DNA of 50,880 nucleotides from Halomonas halodenitrificans DSM 735 (GTDB lineage: Bacteria > Pseudomonadota > Gammaproteobacteria > Pseudomonadales > Halomonadaceae), in NCBI RefSeq assembly GCF_000620045.1, contig NZ_KK211059.1, positions 1 through 50,880 on the forward strand. Reading direction: 5' to 3'. Below, one piece after another: positions 7,521 to 14,558 of this stretch (position 1 is its first letter; each line of letters begins with the position of its first letter). A program made the position numbers and the translations under genes. The notes under the pieces were generated by a model. The model saw only the letters and a list, made by a program, of their open reading frames with translations, had not been told where the DNA came from and did no database searches.

Positions 7521-7709
7521 GCCATACGCTGTAAGCTATACGCAACCCCCTTGTCGTGAGCCTTGATAGCGATATCCTGGCTTACGGCCTCTGCCAGGGG
7601 CTGGCCCCGGCCAAGCAGCCCCGGCTCGCCTTGCGCACCTTGCTTACGGTGTCCCCTCCTCGGGGGCCTGTCCCCAAGAGAGGCGGCTTATGAGCGAAGC
7701 ACAAAGGGG
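7521..7709 (+). other. Intergenic region with short hairpins, no gene
   Basis: No credible coding sequence is present. Several GC-rich inverted repeats occur, for example CCCCTCCTCGGGGG near 7652-7665, and the string CCTGTCCCC nearby resembles the repeat between 38428 and 38495. These may act as gltX terminators, but no clear T-tract follows. Confidence 0.3.
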
Positions 7710-7738
7710 TTGACGAAGGCGGGGGGAATCAGTAATAT
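7710..7738 (+). promoter_or_regulatory. tRNA-Ala/tRNA-Glu promoter
   Basis: TTGACG (7710-7715), a 17-base spacer and TAATAT (7733-7738) form a good sigma-70 promoter. Transcription would begin about 15 bases before tRNA-Ala. Confidence 0.7.
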
Positions 7739-7761
7739 ACGCCTCGTCTTCACGGCACGTT

Positions 7762-7837
7762 GGGGCCTTAGCTCAGCTGGGAGAGCGCAACACTGGCAGT
7801 GTTGAGGTCAGCGGTTCGATCCCGCTAGGCTCCACCA
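7762..7837 (+). tRNA. tRNA-Ala (anticodon GGC)
   Basis: This 76-base cloverleaf has acceptor stem GGGGCCT/AGGCTCC and encoded CCA. The loop CTGGCAG gives anticodon GGC. The G3:U70 wobble pair that marks alanine tRNAs is present. It is probably co-transcribed with the following tRNA-Glu. Confidence 0.95.
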
Positions 7838-7860
7838 AACATGTTTCGCGTGAAGATCAC

Positions 7861-7936
7861 GTCCCATTCGTCTAGTGGCCTAGGACACCGCCCTTTCACG
7901 GCGGTAACAGGGGTTCGAACCCCCTATGGGACGCCA
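7861..7936 (+). tRNA. tRNA-Glu (anticodon TTC)
   Basis: A 76-base tRNA with acceptor stem GTCCCAT/ATGGGAC, loop CTTTCAC and encoded CCA. It differs from the copy at 50805-50880 only in the D-loop (GGCCTAGG here, GGTCCAGG there). It lies 23 bases after tRNA-Ala. Confidence 0.95.
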
Positions 7937-7949
7937 CCTTCCCCAAGCA

Positions 7950-7980
7950 AGGGCACTCCTTTCGAGTGCCCTTTCTTTTT
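7950..7980 (+). terminator. Rho-independent terminator of the tRNA operon
   Basis: AGGGCACTC and GAGTGCCCT form a nine-pair stem with loop CTTTC, followed by TTCTTTTT. Confidence 0.9.
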
Positions 7981-8292
7981 CTCTCGCCGATACCAGTGGC
8001 GCCGAGATCCTTTATGGGATGCTTGCCTTGAGCACCCATTTTTTTGGCTATTCCTGCTTGACTTGTCCACTTTCCGTGGTTCCACGCCCTTTGTTTGTGC
8101 ACAGAAGGCGCGACGCACTCCTCCTGCCGTGTCTTATCATAAAACTCTTTAAAAACAACGGGTTAGAGAAGGTCAAAAAGTGAACAATCTAAGGCCAGCC
8201 CGCTGGTCATGGCGATTGTGAGACCTTTTCGAGAGGTTTTGAACAGGCTTATCCACAGAAAGTGTGGAAAACGCGGGCGTAGTGGAAAAGTG
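7981..8292. other. Non-coding region with AT-rich patch and DnaA boxes
   Basis: No credible gene was found. The stretch 8130-8185 is AT-rich relative to the surrounding core. A convergent DnaA-box pair lies at 8249-8271. The region sits between a tRNA operon terminator and the 3' end of a convergent gene, so it is not an obvious promoter region. Confidence 0.4.
8249..8271. promoter_or_regulatory. Convergent DnaA-box pair
   Basis: TTATCCACA at 8249-8257 is a perfect consensus DnaA box. Five bases later TGTGGAAAA (8263-8271) is the reverse complement of TTTTCCACA, one base off consensus. GTGGAAAAG near 8282-8290 is a weaker third site. Confidence 0.5.
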
Positions 8293-8326
8293 TCGTTGTG
8301 GCGGCCTGTCAAGGCCGCCACAACGA
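8293..8326 (-). terminator. Strong hairpin at the 3' end of the dehydrogenase gene
   Basis: A perfect 15-pair stem (TCGTTGTGGCGGCCT and its complement) encloses a four-base loop, immediately after the stop of the minus-strand gene. Read on that strand it is followed by CACTTTTCC, so the T-tract is short. Confidence 0.65.
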
Positions 8327-8330
8327 GGAG

Positions 8331-9221
8331 TCAGTCGAGCCGCATGTCACGCAGTCGACGCAGCAGGGCAGAGGTGTCCCAGCGGCCGCCGCCCATTACC
8401 TGGAGATCGGCATAGAACTGGTCGACCAGGGCGGTGACCGGCAGGCGAGCCTGGAGACGCCGCGCCTGCTCGAGGCAGATGCCGAGGTCCTTGCGCATCC
8501 AGTCCACGGCGAAGCCGTGCTCGTATTCATCGGCAATCATGGTGGCGTGGCGATTTTCCATCTGCCAGGAACCGGCGGCACCCTTGGCGACAACGTCAAC
8601 GACGCGTTGGCGGTCGAGTCCCGCCTGTTCGGCGAAGTGGAGTCCCTCGGCGAGGCCCTGGACCAGGCCGGCGATGCAGACCTGGTTGACCATCTTGGTC
8701 AGCTGGCCGCTGCCGGCCGGGCCCATTAGTGTCACCGCCCGTCCGTAGTGATCGAGGATCGGCTCGACACGGGCGAAGTGGTCCTCCTCGCCGCCGCACA
8801 TGATGGTCAGGGCGGCGTTCTCCGCCCCTTGCTGGCCGCCGGAAACCGGCGCATCGATAAAACCGACGCCGCGCTCACGGCAAGCGCTATCCAGTTCTTC
8901 GGCGAGATCGGCGGAGGCGGTGGTGTGGTCCAGCAGCAGGCTGCCCTCGGACATTCCGGAAAGGGCACCGTGCTCGCCCCTGGTGACCTCGCGCACGTCA
9001 TCGTCATTGCCTACGCACACCAGGACCAGGTCGGCGCCCCTGGCGGCTTCGCCGGGCGTAGCGTGATGGCTGCCGCCATGCTCTCCGGTCCAGGCCTCGG
9101 CCTTGGCGGGAGTGCGGTTGTAGACGCGCACATCGAGGCCGGCACGGGCCAGGTGGCCGGCCATGGGGTAGCCCATGACGCCCAGGCCGATAAAGGCGAC
9201 TGTCGAGATCGTATTGCTCAT
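8331..9221 (-). CDS. NAD(P)-dependent beta-hydroxyacid dehydrogenase (3-hydroxyisobutyrate dehydrogenase family)
   Basis: The 296-residue enzyme has an N-terminal Rossmann fold with nucleotide-binding GLGVMGYPMA at about residues 12-21. Next come the substrate-loop signature DAPVSGG near 123-129 and the catalytic-lysine region GSGQLTKMVNQ near 169-179. The order and length match the family of 3-hydroxyisobutyrate dehydrogenase and tartronate semialdehyde reductase (GarR/GlxR), which interconvert a beta-hydroxyacid and its semialdehyde. YNRTPAKA after the second strand suggests NADP rather than NAD preference, by analogy. No glyoxylate or valine catabolic genes are adjacent, so the substrate cannot be chosen. 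It lies downstream of gltA on the same strand, separated by a terminator-like hairpin. Confidence 0.85.
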   Translation of the reverse strand: MSNTISTVAFIGLGVMGYPMAGHLARAGLDVRVYNRTPAKAEAWTGEHGGSHHATPGEAARGADLVLVCVGNDDDVREVTRGEHGALSGMSEGSLLLDHTTASADLAEELDSACRERGVGFIDAPVSGGQQGAENAALTIMCGGEEDHFARVEPILDHYGRAVTLMGPAGSGQLTKMVNQVCIAGLVQGLAEGLHFAEQAGLDRQRVVDVVAKGAAGSWQMENRHATMIADEYEHGFAVDWMRKDLGICLEQARRLQARLPVTALVDQFYADLQVMGGGRWDTSALLRRLRDMRLD

Positions 9222-9263
9222 GGCTCTCTCTTCATATGGGTGGTCGAACGCTATCAGGATGCA

Positions 9264-9287
9264 GAAAGCCGCCCGAAGGCGGCTTTC
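9264..9287 (-). terminator. Hairpin between gltA and the dehydrogenase gene
   Basis: GAAAGCCGCC and GGCGGCTTTC form a ten-pair stem around a CGAA (TTCG on the minus strand) tetraloop. It is well placed to end gltA transcripts, although the T-tract is weak. Confidence 0.65.
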
Positions 9288-9328
9288 AACAGCATAGCGT
9301 GTGCGGCGGTGTATCGCGCGGCCAGGCC

Positions 9329-10612
9329 TTACTCGGTCGGATAGTCGCGCTGGGAATGACCGGTGTAGAGCTGGCGCGGACGGCCGATCTTGTAGCTGTC
9401 GCTGAGCATCTCGTGCCAGTGGGAGATCCAGCCGATGGTGCGGGAGACGGCGAAGATGACCGTGAACATGTTGGTCGGAATGCCCATGGCCTTGAGGATG
9501 ATGCCGGAGTAGAAGTCGACGTTGGGGTAGAGTTTGCGTTCGATGAAGTAGTCGTCTTCAAGGGCAATCTGCTCCAGGCGCTTGGCGATCTTCAGCTGAG
9601 GATCGTCGATGCCGAGTTCCGCCAGCACCTCGTCGCAGGTCTCCTTCATTACCTTGGCGCGCGGATCGAAGTTGCGATAGACGCGGTGGCCGAAGCCCAT
9701 CAGCTTGAAGGGGTCATCCTTGTCCTTGGCCTTGTCGACGAAGCGCTGGATGTTCTCTTCGGAGTCGTCGCCGATTTCGTCGAGCATCTTCAGCACGGCT
9801 TCGTTGGCACCGCCATGGGCCGGGCCCCAGAGAGCCGCGATGCCGGCGCTGATGCAGGCGAAGGGATTGGCACCGGTAGAGCCTGCCAGGCGCACCGTGG
9901 AGGTGGAGGCGTTCTGCTCGTGGTCGGCGTGCAGCATGAAGATGCGGTCCATCGCCTTGGCGTAGACCGGGTTGATCGAGTATTCCTCACATGGATTGCT
10001 GAACATCATGTAGAGGAAGTTCTCGGCATAGCTCAGGTCGTTGCGGGGGTAGTTGAACGGCTGGCCAACGTTGTACTTGTAGGACATCGCGGCGATGGTC
10101 GGCATCTTGGCAATCAGGCGGATGGCACTGATGATGCGGTCTTCTTCCTCGGTGATGTCCATGTGGTCATGATAGAAGGCGGCCAGTCCGCCGGCCACGC
10201 CGCACAGGATGGACATCGGGTGGGCGTCACGACGGAAGCCCTTGAAGAAGTTGTTGATCTGGTCGTGGACCATGGTGTGGTTGCTGACCCGCGACTCGAA
10301 GTCGGCGTACTGAGCGTCATTGGGCAGTTCGCCGAACAGCAGCAGGTAGCAGAGCTCGACGAAGTTCGAGTTCTTGGCCAGCTGGTCAATGGGGAAGCCC
10401 CGGTGCAACAGAACGCCCTTGCCCCCATCGATATAGGTGATGGCGGACTGGCAGGAGGAGGTGGCCATGAAGCCGGGGTCGTAGGTGAACAGGCCTTCGG
10501 CGCCGAGGCCGCGGACGTCTACCACGTCGGGGCCCATGGCGCCTGAATAGACGGGTAGCTCGATTGTCTTGTCCAGGCCGTCAACTGTCAGTGTCGCTTT
10601 CCTGTCAGCCAT
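9329..10612 (-). CDS. gltA: Citrate synthase
   Basis: This enzyme condenses oxaloacetate with acetyl-CoA at the entry of the TCA cycle. The start is ATG 10612, seven bases after AGGAGG, giving 427 residues, the usual size for the hexameric NADH-sensitive type of gammaproteobacteria. Conserved stretches include [12 protein letters not shown], the histidine region [20 protein letters not shown] and the signature [14 protein letters not shown]. The last holds a catalytic histidine and an oxaloacetate-binding arginine. The N-terminal beta domain (about residues 1-55) typical of type II enzymes is present. The gene is divergent from the sdh-suc cluster, with both promoters in the shared 450-base gap, as in other gammaproteobacteria. 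Confidence 0.96.
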   Translation of the reverse strand: MADRKATLTVDGLDKTIELPVYSGAMGPDVVDVRGLGAEGLFTYDPGFMATSSCQSAITYIDGGKGVLLHRGFPIDQLAKNSNFVELCYLLLFGELPNDAQYADFESRVSNHTMVHDQINNFFKGFRRDAHPMSILCGVAGGLAAFYHDHMDITEEEDRIISAIRLIAKMPTIAAMSYKYNVGQPFNYPRNDLSYAENFLYMMFSNPCEEYSINPVYAKAMDRIFMLHADHEQNASTSTVRLAGSTGANPFACISAGIAALWGPAHGGANEAVLKMLDEIGDDSEENIQRFVDKAKDKDDPFKLMGFGHRVYRNFDPRAKVMKETCDEVLAELGIDDPQLKIAKRLEQIALEDDYFIERKLYPNVDFYSGIILKAMGIPTNMFTVIFAVSRTIGWISHWHEMLSDSYKIGRPRQLYTGHSQRDYPTE

Positions 10613-10702
10613 GAAAGGCCTCCTCTCGAGTTCGTGATTAGGGCGATAAGTCATTCATTCTTTGGCGTCTTCGCTGGGGGTGCCGGCGAATAAGGTTCGC
10701 CC

Positions 10703-10730
10703 ACTATAGAAGCGTGCCAGCGATTGTCAA
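10703..10730 (-). promoter_or_regulatory. gltA promoter
   Basis: Read on the minus strand: perfect TTGACA, 16-base spacer, TATAGT. It lies about 90 bases upstream of the gltA start, leaving a leader of roughly 80 bases. Confidence 0.75.
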
Positions 10731-10904
10731 TTAGTCGATGGCACGCTATAGCGTGTGCAAGTTGTTTACTCTTGTCCATGGGTTGTCAAGGAAATGATGC
10801 GCAGCACCATATGGGGCGGCGCCCCTGCCTGCGCTGTGGTAAAACCCGGATGAAAAAGGAGGCCAATCGAGTTTGCACCATGGTCTAGTCGAGGCCCTCT
10901 CGGT

Positions 10905-10933
10905 TTGTCATGGGGCTGGCGGCCCCCTATAAT
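10905..10933 (+). promoter_or_regulatory. sdhC operon promoter
   Basis: TTGTCA (10905-10910), 17 bases, then perfect TATAAT (10928-10933). The sdhC start is about 130 bases downstream. Confidence 0.75.
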
Positions 10934-11064
10934 CCACCCCGCGCGACTGGCAGGTGCAGCCGGTCTTGCCGCTTCCGGCAATGGCCGATGCCTTCCCGAA
11001 ACCACCGCCCGCCCTGAGCTTGTCCAAGCTTCCTGAGCGTGCCATAGAGAGTGTGTAGAGAGCC

Positions 11065-11442
11065 GTGAATAGCAAACGACCCGTAAATCTGGATCTGTCC
11101 ACGATACAGTTTCCGTTACCCGCCCTGACGTCGATCGCTCACCGCATCACCGGCGTCATCCTCTTCATCGGCCTGATCTTTGCCTTCTGGGCGTTGAGCA
11201 AGTCGCTCGCTTCCCCGGCAGGCTTTGTCGCGGTCAGTGATGCCCTGGCCGGCAATTTCCTGGCCAAGCTGATCGCCTGGGGGCTGCTGTCTGCCCTGGC
11301 CTTTCATTTTGTCGCCGGCATCAAGCATATGCTGATGGACATGGATATTGGAGTGACCCTCGAGGGCGGCCACAAGAAGGCGCAGTTCACCGTGGTGGCC
11401 AGCGCCGTACTGATCATTCTGGCGGGAGTCTGGGTATGGTAA
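11065..11442 (+). CDS. sdhC: Succinate dehydrogenase cytochrome b556 subunit
   Basis: The 125-residue membrane anchor of complex II starts at GTG 11065 after AGAGAG. It begins NSKRPVNLDLSTIQFPLPA, followed by SIAHRITG, the family signature near the quinone site. Three hydrophobic helices are visible, at about residues 28-46, 66-88 and 104-124. HFVAGIKHMLMD in the second helix carries the haem-binding histidine. It is the first gene of sdhCDAB and its end overlaps sdhD by seven bases. Confidence 0.94.
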   Translation: MNSKRPVNLDLSTIQFPLPALTSIAHRITGVILFIGLIFAFWALSKSLASPAGFVAVSDALAGNFLAKLIAWGLLSALAFHFVAGIKHMLMDMDIGVTLEGGHKKAQFTVVASAVLIILAGVWVW

Positions 11443-11783
11443 CCAACGTCACGAACCTCGGCCGCAGCGGCCTTTCCGACTGGCTGATCCAGCGGGTATC
11501 CGCCGTGATCATGGCGGCTTATACGCTCTTCATGGTTCTCTTCCTGCTGTTCAATCCGGACCTCGACTATCTGACCTGGAGCGGCCTTTTTTCCCAGACC
11601 TGGATGCGTATCTTCTCGCTGCTGGCCTTTATATCGATAGCGGGTCATGCCTGGGTGGGGCTATGGACCGTGACCACCGATTATCTCAAGTCGACCGCTA
11701 TTCGCCTGACCGTTCAAATTCTTGTCATCCTGGCCATCTTTGCCTTCCTGGTCTGGGGCATTCAGATTCTGTGGGGAGCCTGA
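11436..11783 (+). CDS. sdhD: Succinate dehydrogenase hydrophobic membrane anchor subunit
   Basis: This 115-residue subunit pairs with SdhC to hold haem b and the ubiquinone site. Three transmembrane helices are visible, at about residues 20-40, 56-78 and 89-112. DWLIQRVSAVIM at the N-terminus and HAWVGLWTVTTDYLK near residues 71-85 are the conserved family regions; the latter contains the haem-ligand histidine and the quinone-site tyrosine/aspartate area. The seven-base overlap with sdhC and the three-base gap to sdhA indicate coupled translation. Confidence 0.94.
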   Translation: MVTNVTNLGRSGLSDWLIQRVSAVIMAAYTLFMVLFLLFNPDLDYLTWSGLFSQTWMRIFSLLAFISIAGHAWVGLWTVTTDYLKSTAIRLTVQILVILAIFAFLVWGIQILWGA

Positions 11784-11786
11784 TTC

Positions 11787-13559
11787 ATGTCCAACATGCG
11801 TAGCCTGTCCTTCGACGCCATCATCATCGGTGGTGGCGGTGCCGGCCTGCGGGCCGCTCTCGAGCTGGCCCAGTCCGGCAAGAAGACCGCGGTGCTCTCC
11901 AAGGTCTTCCCGACCCGTTCGCACACGGTATCCGCCCAGGGTGGCATCACCTGTGCCATTGCCTCCGCTGACCCCGACGATGACTGGCGCTGGCACATGT
12001 ACGACACCGTCAAGGGTGGCGACTATATCGCCGACCAGGACGCCGCAGAATACCTGTGCTCCGAGGGGCCCAAGGCCGTCTTCGAGCTCGAGCACATGGG
12101 ATTGCCGTTCTCTCGCTTCGACAACGGCCGCATCTATCAGCGCCCGTTCGGTGGTCAGTCCAAGGACTTCGGTGCCGGCGGCCAGGCCGCACGGACCTGT
12201 GCTGCGGCCGACCGTACCGGTCATGCGCTTTTGCATACCCTTTATCAGAATAACCTAAAGAACAATACCACCTTCCTCAACGAGTGGTACGCGGTCGATC
12301 TGGTCAAGAACGCCAACGGCGACGTGGTGGGCTGTATCGCCATGGATATCGAGACCGGCGAAGTGGTGCACGTCAAGTCCAAGGCCACCGTTCTGGCGAC
12401 CGGCGGCTCCGGGCGTATCTACGCCTCAACCACCAACGCCCTGATCAACACCGGCGACGGCATCGGCATGGCGCTGCGTGCGGGCTTCCCGATGCAGGAC
12501 ATGGAGATGTGGCAGTTCCACCCGACCGGCATCTACGGAGCGGGGACCCTGGTGACCGAAGGTTGCCGCGGCGAGGGTGGCTATCTGATCAACAAGGACG
12601 GCGAGCGCTTCATGGAGCGTTATGCCCCCAACGCCAAGGACCTGGCCGGTCGCGACGTGGTGGCACGCTCCATGGTCATGGAGATCCTCGAGGGTCGTGG
12701 CTGCGGCGAGAACGGCGACCACGTCTATCTCAAGCTGGATCACCTGGGCGAGGAAGTCCTCGGCAAGCGTCTGCCCGGCATCGTCGAGCTCTCCAAGACC
12801 TTCGCCCATGTGGACCCGGCCAAGGAGCCGATCCCGGTGGTGCCGACCTGCCACTACATGATGGGCGGCGTGCCGACCAACGTGCATGGTCAGGCCATCA
12901 TGCGCGGCGAAGACGGCAAGGATCAGATCGTCAACGGCCTGTTCGCCTGTGGCGAGGCGGCCTGTGTATCGGTGCACGGTGCCAACCGTCTGGGTGGCAA
13001 CTCGCTGCTCGACCTGGTGGTATTCGGGCGTGCCGCCGGCATGTTCATCGAGGGCGCGCTCAACGAGGGTATCGATTACCTCGATGCCTCCGAGACCGAT
13101 ATCGAGACGGCGATGAAGCGCATCACTCGCTGGAACGAGTCGGAAGGTGGCGAGACCGTGCCGGAGCTCAAGCGTGAGCTGCAGTCCATCATGCAGAACT
13201 CCTTCGGCGTGTTCCGTGAAGAAGAGAACATGCAGAAGGGCGTCAGGCAGCTGGCCGAGCTGCGCGGCCGTATCGACAACGCCTATCTGCCGGACAAGTC
13301 CAACGCCTTCAACACCGCCCGCGTCGAGGCCCTCGAGCTCGATAACCTGATGGAAGTCGCCGAGGCCACGGCCGTTGCCGCGCTGGAGCGCAAGGAAAGT
13401 CGTGGCGCCCACTCTCGCTATGACTATCCGGACCGTGACGATGTCAACTGGCTGAAGCACTCGCTCTACTTCCCGGCCGACAAGACGGTCGGCCAGCGCG
13501 ATGTCAACTTCGCGCCCCGGACCGTCGACACCTTCGAGCCGAAAATCCGCACCTACTAA
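11787..13559 (+). CDS. sdhA: Succinate dehydrogenase flavoprotein subunit
   Basis: SdhA oxidises succinate to fumarate and passes electrons to SdhB. The 590-residue protein shows the FAD-binding [12 protein letters not shown] near residues 15-26. His46 within [10 protein letters not shown] is the covalent FAD attachment site. The conserved HPTGI and [11 protein letters not shown] substrate-binding regions follow, then [10 protein letters not shown]. The C-terminal end ([17 protein letters not shown]) is complete. It is cytoplasmic, bound to the inner face of the membrane through SdhB. Confidence 0.97.
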   Translation: MSNMRSLSFDAIIIGGGGAGLRAALELAQSGKKTAVLSKVFPTRSHTVSAQGGITCAIASADPDDDWRWHMYDTVKGGDYIADQDAAEYLCSEGPKAVFELEHMGLPFSRFDNGRIYQRPFGGQSKDFGAGGQAARTCAAADRTGHALLHTLYQNNLKNNTTFLNEWYAVDLVKNANGDVVGCIAMDIETGEVVHVKSKATVLATGGSGRIYASTTNALINTGDGIGMALRAGFPMQDMEMWQFHPTGIYGAGTLVTEGCRGEGGYLINKDGERFMERYAPNAKDLAGRDVVARSMVMEILEGRGCGENGDHVYLKLDHLGEEVLGKRLPGIVELSKTFAHVDPAKEPIPVVPTCHYMMGGVPTNVHGQAIMRGEDGKDQIVNGLFACGEAACVSVHGANRLGGNSLLDLVVFGRAAGMFIEGALNEGIDYLDASETDIETAMKRITRWNESEGGETVPELKRELQSIMQNSFGVFREEENMQKGVRQLAELRGRIDNAYLPDKSNAFNTARVEALELDNLMEVAEATAVAALERKESRGAHSRYDYPDRDDVNWLKHSLYFPADKTVGQRDVNFAPRTVDTFEPKIRTY

Positions 13560-13585
13560 TTCAGCTAACACGAGGGTGAGTCACG

Positions 13586-14290
13586 ATGCTTCAGGTATCC
13601 ATCTACCGCTACAATCCAGAGACCGACTCCGCGCCTTACATGCAGGAGTTCCAGGTCGACACCCAGGGCCGCGACATCATGGTGCTCGATGCCCTGCACA
13701 TGATGAAGGAGCAGGATAACGGCCTGGCCTTTCGTCGCAGCTGCCGCGAGGGGGTGTGCGGGTCCGACGGCATGAACATGAACGGCAAGAACGGCCTGGC
13801 CTGTATTACCCCGCTCTCCGATGTGGTGAAGGGTGGCAAGCTGGTGCTGCGTCCGCTGCCGGGCCTGCCGGTGATTCGCGACCTGGTGGTCGACATGGGG
13901 CTGTTCTATCAGCAGTACGAGCGTATTCAGCCCTACCTGCAGAACGATGAGCCGGCGCCGGCCATCGAGCGCCTGCAGTCGCCCGAGGATCGGGAGAAGC
14001 TCGACGGTCTCTACGAGTGTATCCTGTGTGCATGCTGCTCTACGTCCTGCCCGTCGTTCTGGTGGAATCCGGACAAGTTCGTGGGGCCGGCGGGTCTGCT
14101 GCAGTCCTATCGCTTCCTGGTGGACTCCCGGGATACCGCTACTCGGGACCGCCTGTCCGAGCTCGAGGACCCGTTCAGCGTGTTCCGTTGCCGTGGCATC
14201 ATGAACTGTGTGGCAGTGTGTCCCAAGGGACTCAACCCCACCCGTGCGATCGGCAAGATCCGCGAAATGCTGCTGGCCGACAGCACCTGA
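13586..14290 (+). CDS. sdhB: Succinate dehydrogenase iron-sulfur subunit
   Basis: The 234-residue subunit carries electrons from SdhA to quinone. The [2Fe-2S] cluster is bound by Cys53, Cys58, Asp61 and Cys73; an Asp in the third position also occurs in the E. coli protein. The [4Fe-4S] motif CILCACCSTSCP and the [3Fe-4S] motif CRGIMNCVAVCPKGLNP follow in the expected order. A GAGGGTGA site precedes the start. It ends the sdh part of the cluster; two hairpins separate it from sucA. Confidence 0.97.
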   Translation: MLQVSIYRYNPETDSAPYMQEFQVDTQGRDIMVLDALHMMKEQDNGLAFRRSCREGVCGSDGMNMNGKNGLACITPLSDVVKGGKLVLRPLPGLPVIRDLVVDMGLFYQQYERIQPYLQNDEPAPAIERLQSPEDREKLDGLYECILCACCSTSCPSFWWNPDKFVGPAGLLQSYRFLVDSRDTATRDRLSELEDPFSVFRCRGIMNCVAVCPKGLNPTRAIGKIREMLLADST

Positions 14291-14341
14291 GCGAGTGGCA
14301 CTTAAATCGTGTCTCGTGGCTTGTTATCATGTGCCGCAGCT

Positions 14342-14414
14342 GTCACTTGCGGCCCTGAGTCGCAGGTGACGGGGGACACAGCGTTGAAAGCCGGTGCCCT
14401 GGGTGCCGGCTTTT
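14342..14414 (+). terminator. Tandem hairpins between sdhB and sucA (possible partial terminator)
   Basis: The first hairpin (14342-14370) pairs GTCACTTGCG with CGCAGGTGAC around nine bases. The second (14387-14414) pairs AAAGCCGG with CCGGCTTT, followed by a short T run. No obvious promoter follows before sucA, so partial read-through from sdh is likely. They may set the ratio of sdh to suc transcripts or define mRNA ends. Confidence 0.5.
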
Positions 14415-14558
14415 GACCATGAAAGTCCAGGTTTCGGGCCAACGACGGCCTGAAACGCCGGAAACGCATGGGCCCCAGCCGGCAGGGCACTACCGATGTC
14501 GCCGTGGCCGCGTCGCGGTGACGCCGATTACACCCCATCAGTGCAGGGTGACCGAGAG

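Larger units (their letters stand above)
10613..11064. other. Divergent regulatory region gltA / sdhC
   Basis: This 452-base gap has no credible gene. It holds one promoter for each direction (10703-10730 minus; 10905-10933 plus) and roughly 170 bases between them. That spacing leaves room for shared regulators of the TCA cycle, though I see no operator I can name. Confidence 0.5.

Noticed and set aside
8249..8290. Chromosomal replication origin
   Set aside because: Only two good DnaA boxes are present and no dnaA, dnaN, gidA or rpmH gene is nearby; noted only as a possible DnaA-binding site.
9236..10546. A 436-codon open frame opposite gltA
   Set aside because: It is antisense to citrate synthase and has no protein-like domain pattern.
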